DNA from: Rhodospirillaceae bacterium
GTDB taxonomy: Bacteria; Pseudomonadota; Alphaproteobacteria; Dongiales; Dongiaceae
Assembly (NCBI GenBank): GCA_016794075.1
Contig: JAEUKU010000340.1
Location: forward strand, 1 to 14,866
DNA: 14,866 bases
Direction: 5' to 3'
Positions 14,081 to 14,866 of the stretch are shown piece after piece (within the stretch, counting starts at the first letter, position 1; each line of letters starts with the position of its first letter). The notes below the pieces were generated by a model. The model had not been told where the DNA came from and made no database searches. It saw nothing but the letters and a program-made list of their open reading frames with translations. The translations under genes were made by a program, and so were the position numbers.

Positions 14081-14866
14081 ATGGCCACGGCTCGGAGCAA
14101 GACCAAATTGGGCTCGCTTCCTTCGCTGCCAAAGCGAACCGAAGCCCAGAACGAGAAGCTGACCGAGACGCACCAGGAGAAGCTGGTGCGCATCCAGCAG
14201 GCCTATCTCTTCACCGGCGAGCGCGCCGTGGTGGTGTTCGAGGGGATGGACGCCGCCGGCAAGGGCGGAACCATACGCCGCATCGCCTGGGCCATGGACC
14301 CGCGGTCGCTGAAGGTGTGGCCGATCGGCGCGCCGAACGAGATCGAGCGCCGCCAGCACTACCTGCAGCGGTTCTGGTCGCGCCTGCCCGAACGCACGCA
14401 GATCTCCGTCTTCGATCGTTCCTGGTACGGCCGGGTGCTGGTGGAGCGGGTCGAGGATCTCGCCAAGCCGGCGGAGTGGAAGCGCGCCTATGGCGAGATC
14501 AACGACTTCGAGCAGCAGCTGGTCGATGACGGCATCCGCGTGGTGAAGTTCTTCCTGCATGTCAGCAAGGACGAGCAGCTGCGCCGGCTGGAGGATCGGC
14601 TGCGCAATCCGCTGAAGCGCTGGAAGCTCAGCTACGAGGACTTCCGCAACCGCGACAAATGGAAGGAATATGTCGAGGCGGCGGAGGAGATGTTCGCGCG
14701 CACGTCGACCTCGGCAGCACCCTGGCACGTCATCACGTCCAACGACAAGGCGGCCGCCCGCGTCCAGGTGCTCAGCATCCTGGCGCAGCGCCTGGCGATC
14801 GGCCTCGACCTCAGTGACCCACCCCTGGACGCCCGAGTACTCAAGGCCGCGGCGCAGCTCCTGGGC
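14081..14866 (+). CDS. ppk2: Polyphosphate kinase 2 family protein (3' end outside the window)
   Basis: The frame opens at ATG 14081 and runs off the right edge after 262 codons without a stop. PPK2 enzymes move phosphate between polyphosphate and nucleoside mono- or diphosphates, usually running toward nucleotide synthesis. Seen are the Walker A loop GMDAAGKGG (55-63, K61), the Walker B stretch VFDRSWYGR (110-118, D112 and R113) with VERVE after it, and the arginine-rich lid RLEDRLRNPLKRWKLS (169-184). FFLHVSKDEQ precedes the lid. The domain looks nearly complete, since short PPK2s are about 260-300 residues. I cannot tell from sequence alone whether it acts on ADP, AMP or both. GAGGG (14072-14076) lies four bases before the ATG. 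It follows serA by 29 nt on the same strand, so it is probably co-transcribed with serC-serA. Confidence 0.92.
   Translation, partial: MATARSKTKLGSLPSLPKRTEAQNEKLTETHQEKLVRIQQAYLFTGERAVVVFEGMDAAGKGGTIRRIAWAMDPRSLKVWPIGAPNEIERRQHYLQRFWSRLPERTQISVFDRSWYGRVLVERVEDLAKPAEWKRAYGEINDFEQQLVDDGIRVVKFFLHVSKDEQLRRLEDRLRNPLKRWKLSYEDFRNRDKWKEYVEAAEEMFARTSTSAAPWHVITSNDKAAARVQVLSILAQRLAIGLDLSDPPLDARVLKAAAQLLG

Noticed and set aside
12327..14132. 601-codon minus-strand open frame opposite serA
   Set aside because: It is antisense to an unmistakable SerA and is compositionally biased (His, Asp, Gly, Arg), the usual shadow pattern.
1..14866. Defence islands, CRISPR, prophage, insertion sequences, tRNA/rRNA
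   Set aside because: No repeat-spacer array, transposase, integrase, toxin-antitoxin pair or stable RNA signature was seen; nearly all coding sequence belongs to known metabolic or regulatory families.

Overview
This is a high-GC chromosomal segment that most resembles an alphaproteobacterium (inference). The support is the order rnd-ppx-ppk1, the short RpoD-independent reading of alphaproteobacterial/Methanosarcina-type SerC followed by long-form SerA, a class II cytochrome c paired with a cytochrome b561-type protein, and frequent GTG/TTG starts. I see no rRNA, tRNA, CRISPR array, transposase or phage gene.

Layout. 1-271: the 3' end of ribonuclease D. 272-445: a gene-free spacer holding a REP-like foldback element. 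446-4115 (minus strand): the polyphosphate operon, ppk1 then ppx, 4 nt apart. 4116-4358: a divergent control region with an 18-bp PhoB-box match facing ppk1. 4359-4889 (plus): a SixA-type histidine phosphatase. 4900-6462 (minus): a CYTH-CHAD protein (triphosphatase fold plus polyphosphate-binding domain). 6724-7176 (plus): a periplasmic class II cytochrome c. 7181-7876 (minus): a cytochrome b561-like membrane protein, overlapping by ATGA with the LysR-type regulator upstream of it (7873-8802, minus). 8931-9533 (plus): WrbA quinone reductase, divergent from lysR, with a perfect LysR-type operator between them. 9769-10947 (plus): a patatin-like lipoprotein of visibly lower GC. 10948-11292: a 345-nt structured gap, the possible serC leader. 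11293-14051 (plus): serC-serA. 14081 to the window end: a PPK2-family polyphosphate kinase, cut by the edge.

How the genes fit. Four proteins handle or bind polyphosphate: PPK1 synthesises it, PPX degrades it, CYTH-CHAD probably hydrolyses triphosphate and/or binds polyP granules, and PPK2 uses it to phosphorylate nucleotides. The Pho box suggests the ppk1-ppx operon is phosphate-starvation controlled. The middle block (cytochrome c, cytochrome b, LysR, WrbA) looks like a small redox/quinone-response module. The right block makes serine from 3-phosphoglycerate, with ppk2 trailing behind serA without a visible terminator. Nothing here is a wholly unknown protein family; the most interesting signals are regulatory: the Pho box, the LysR operator geometry, a terminator embedded in an opposing gene, and a leader complementary to the serC ribosome binding site.
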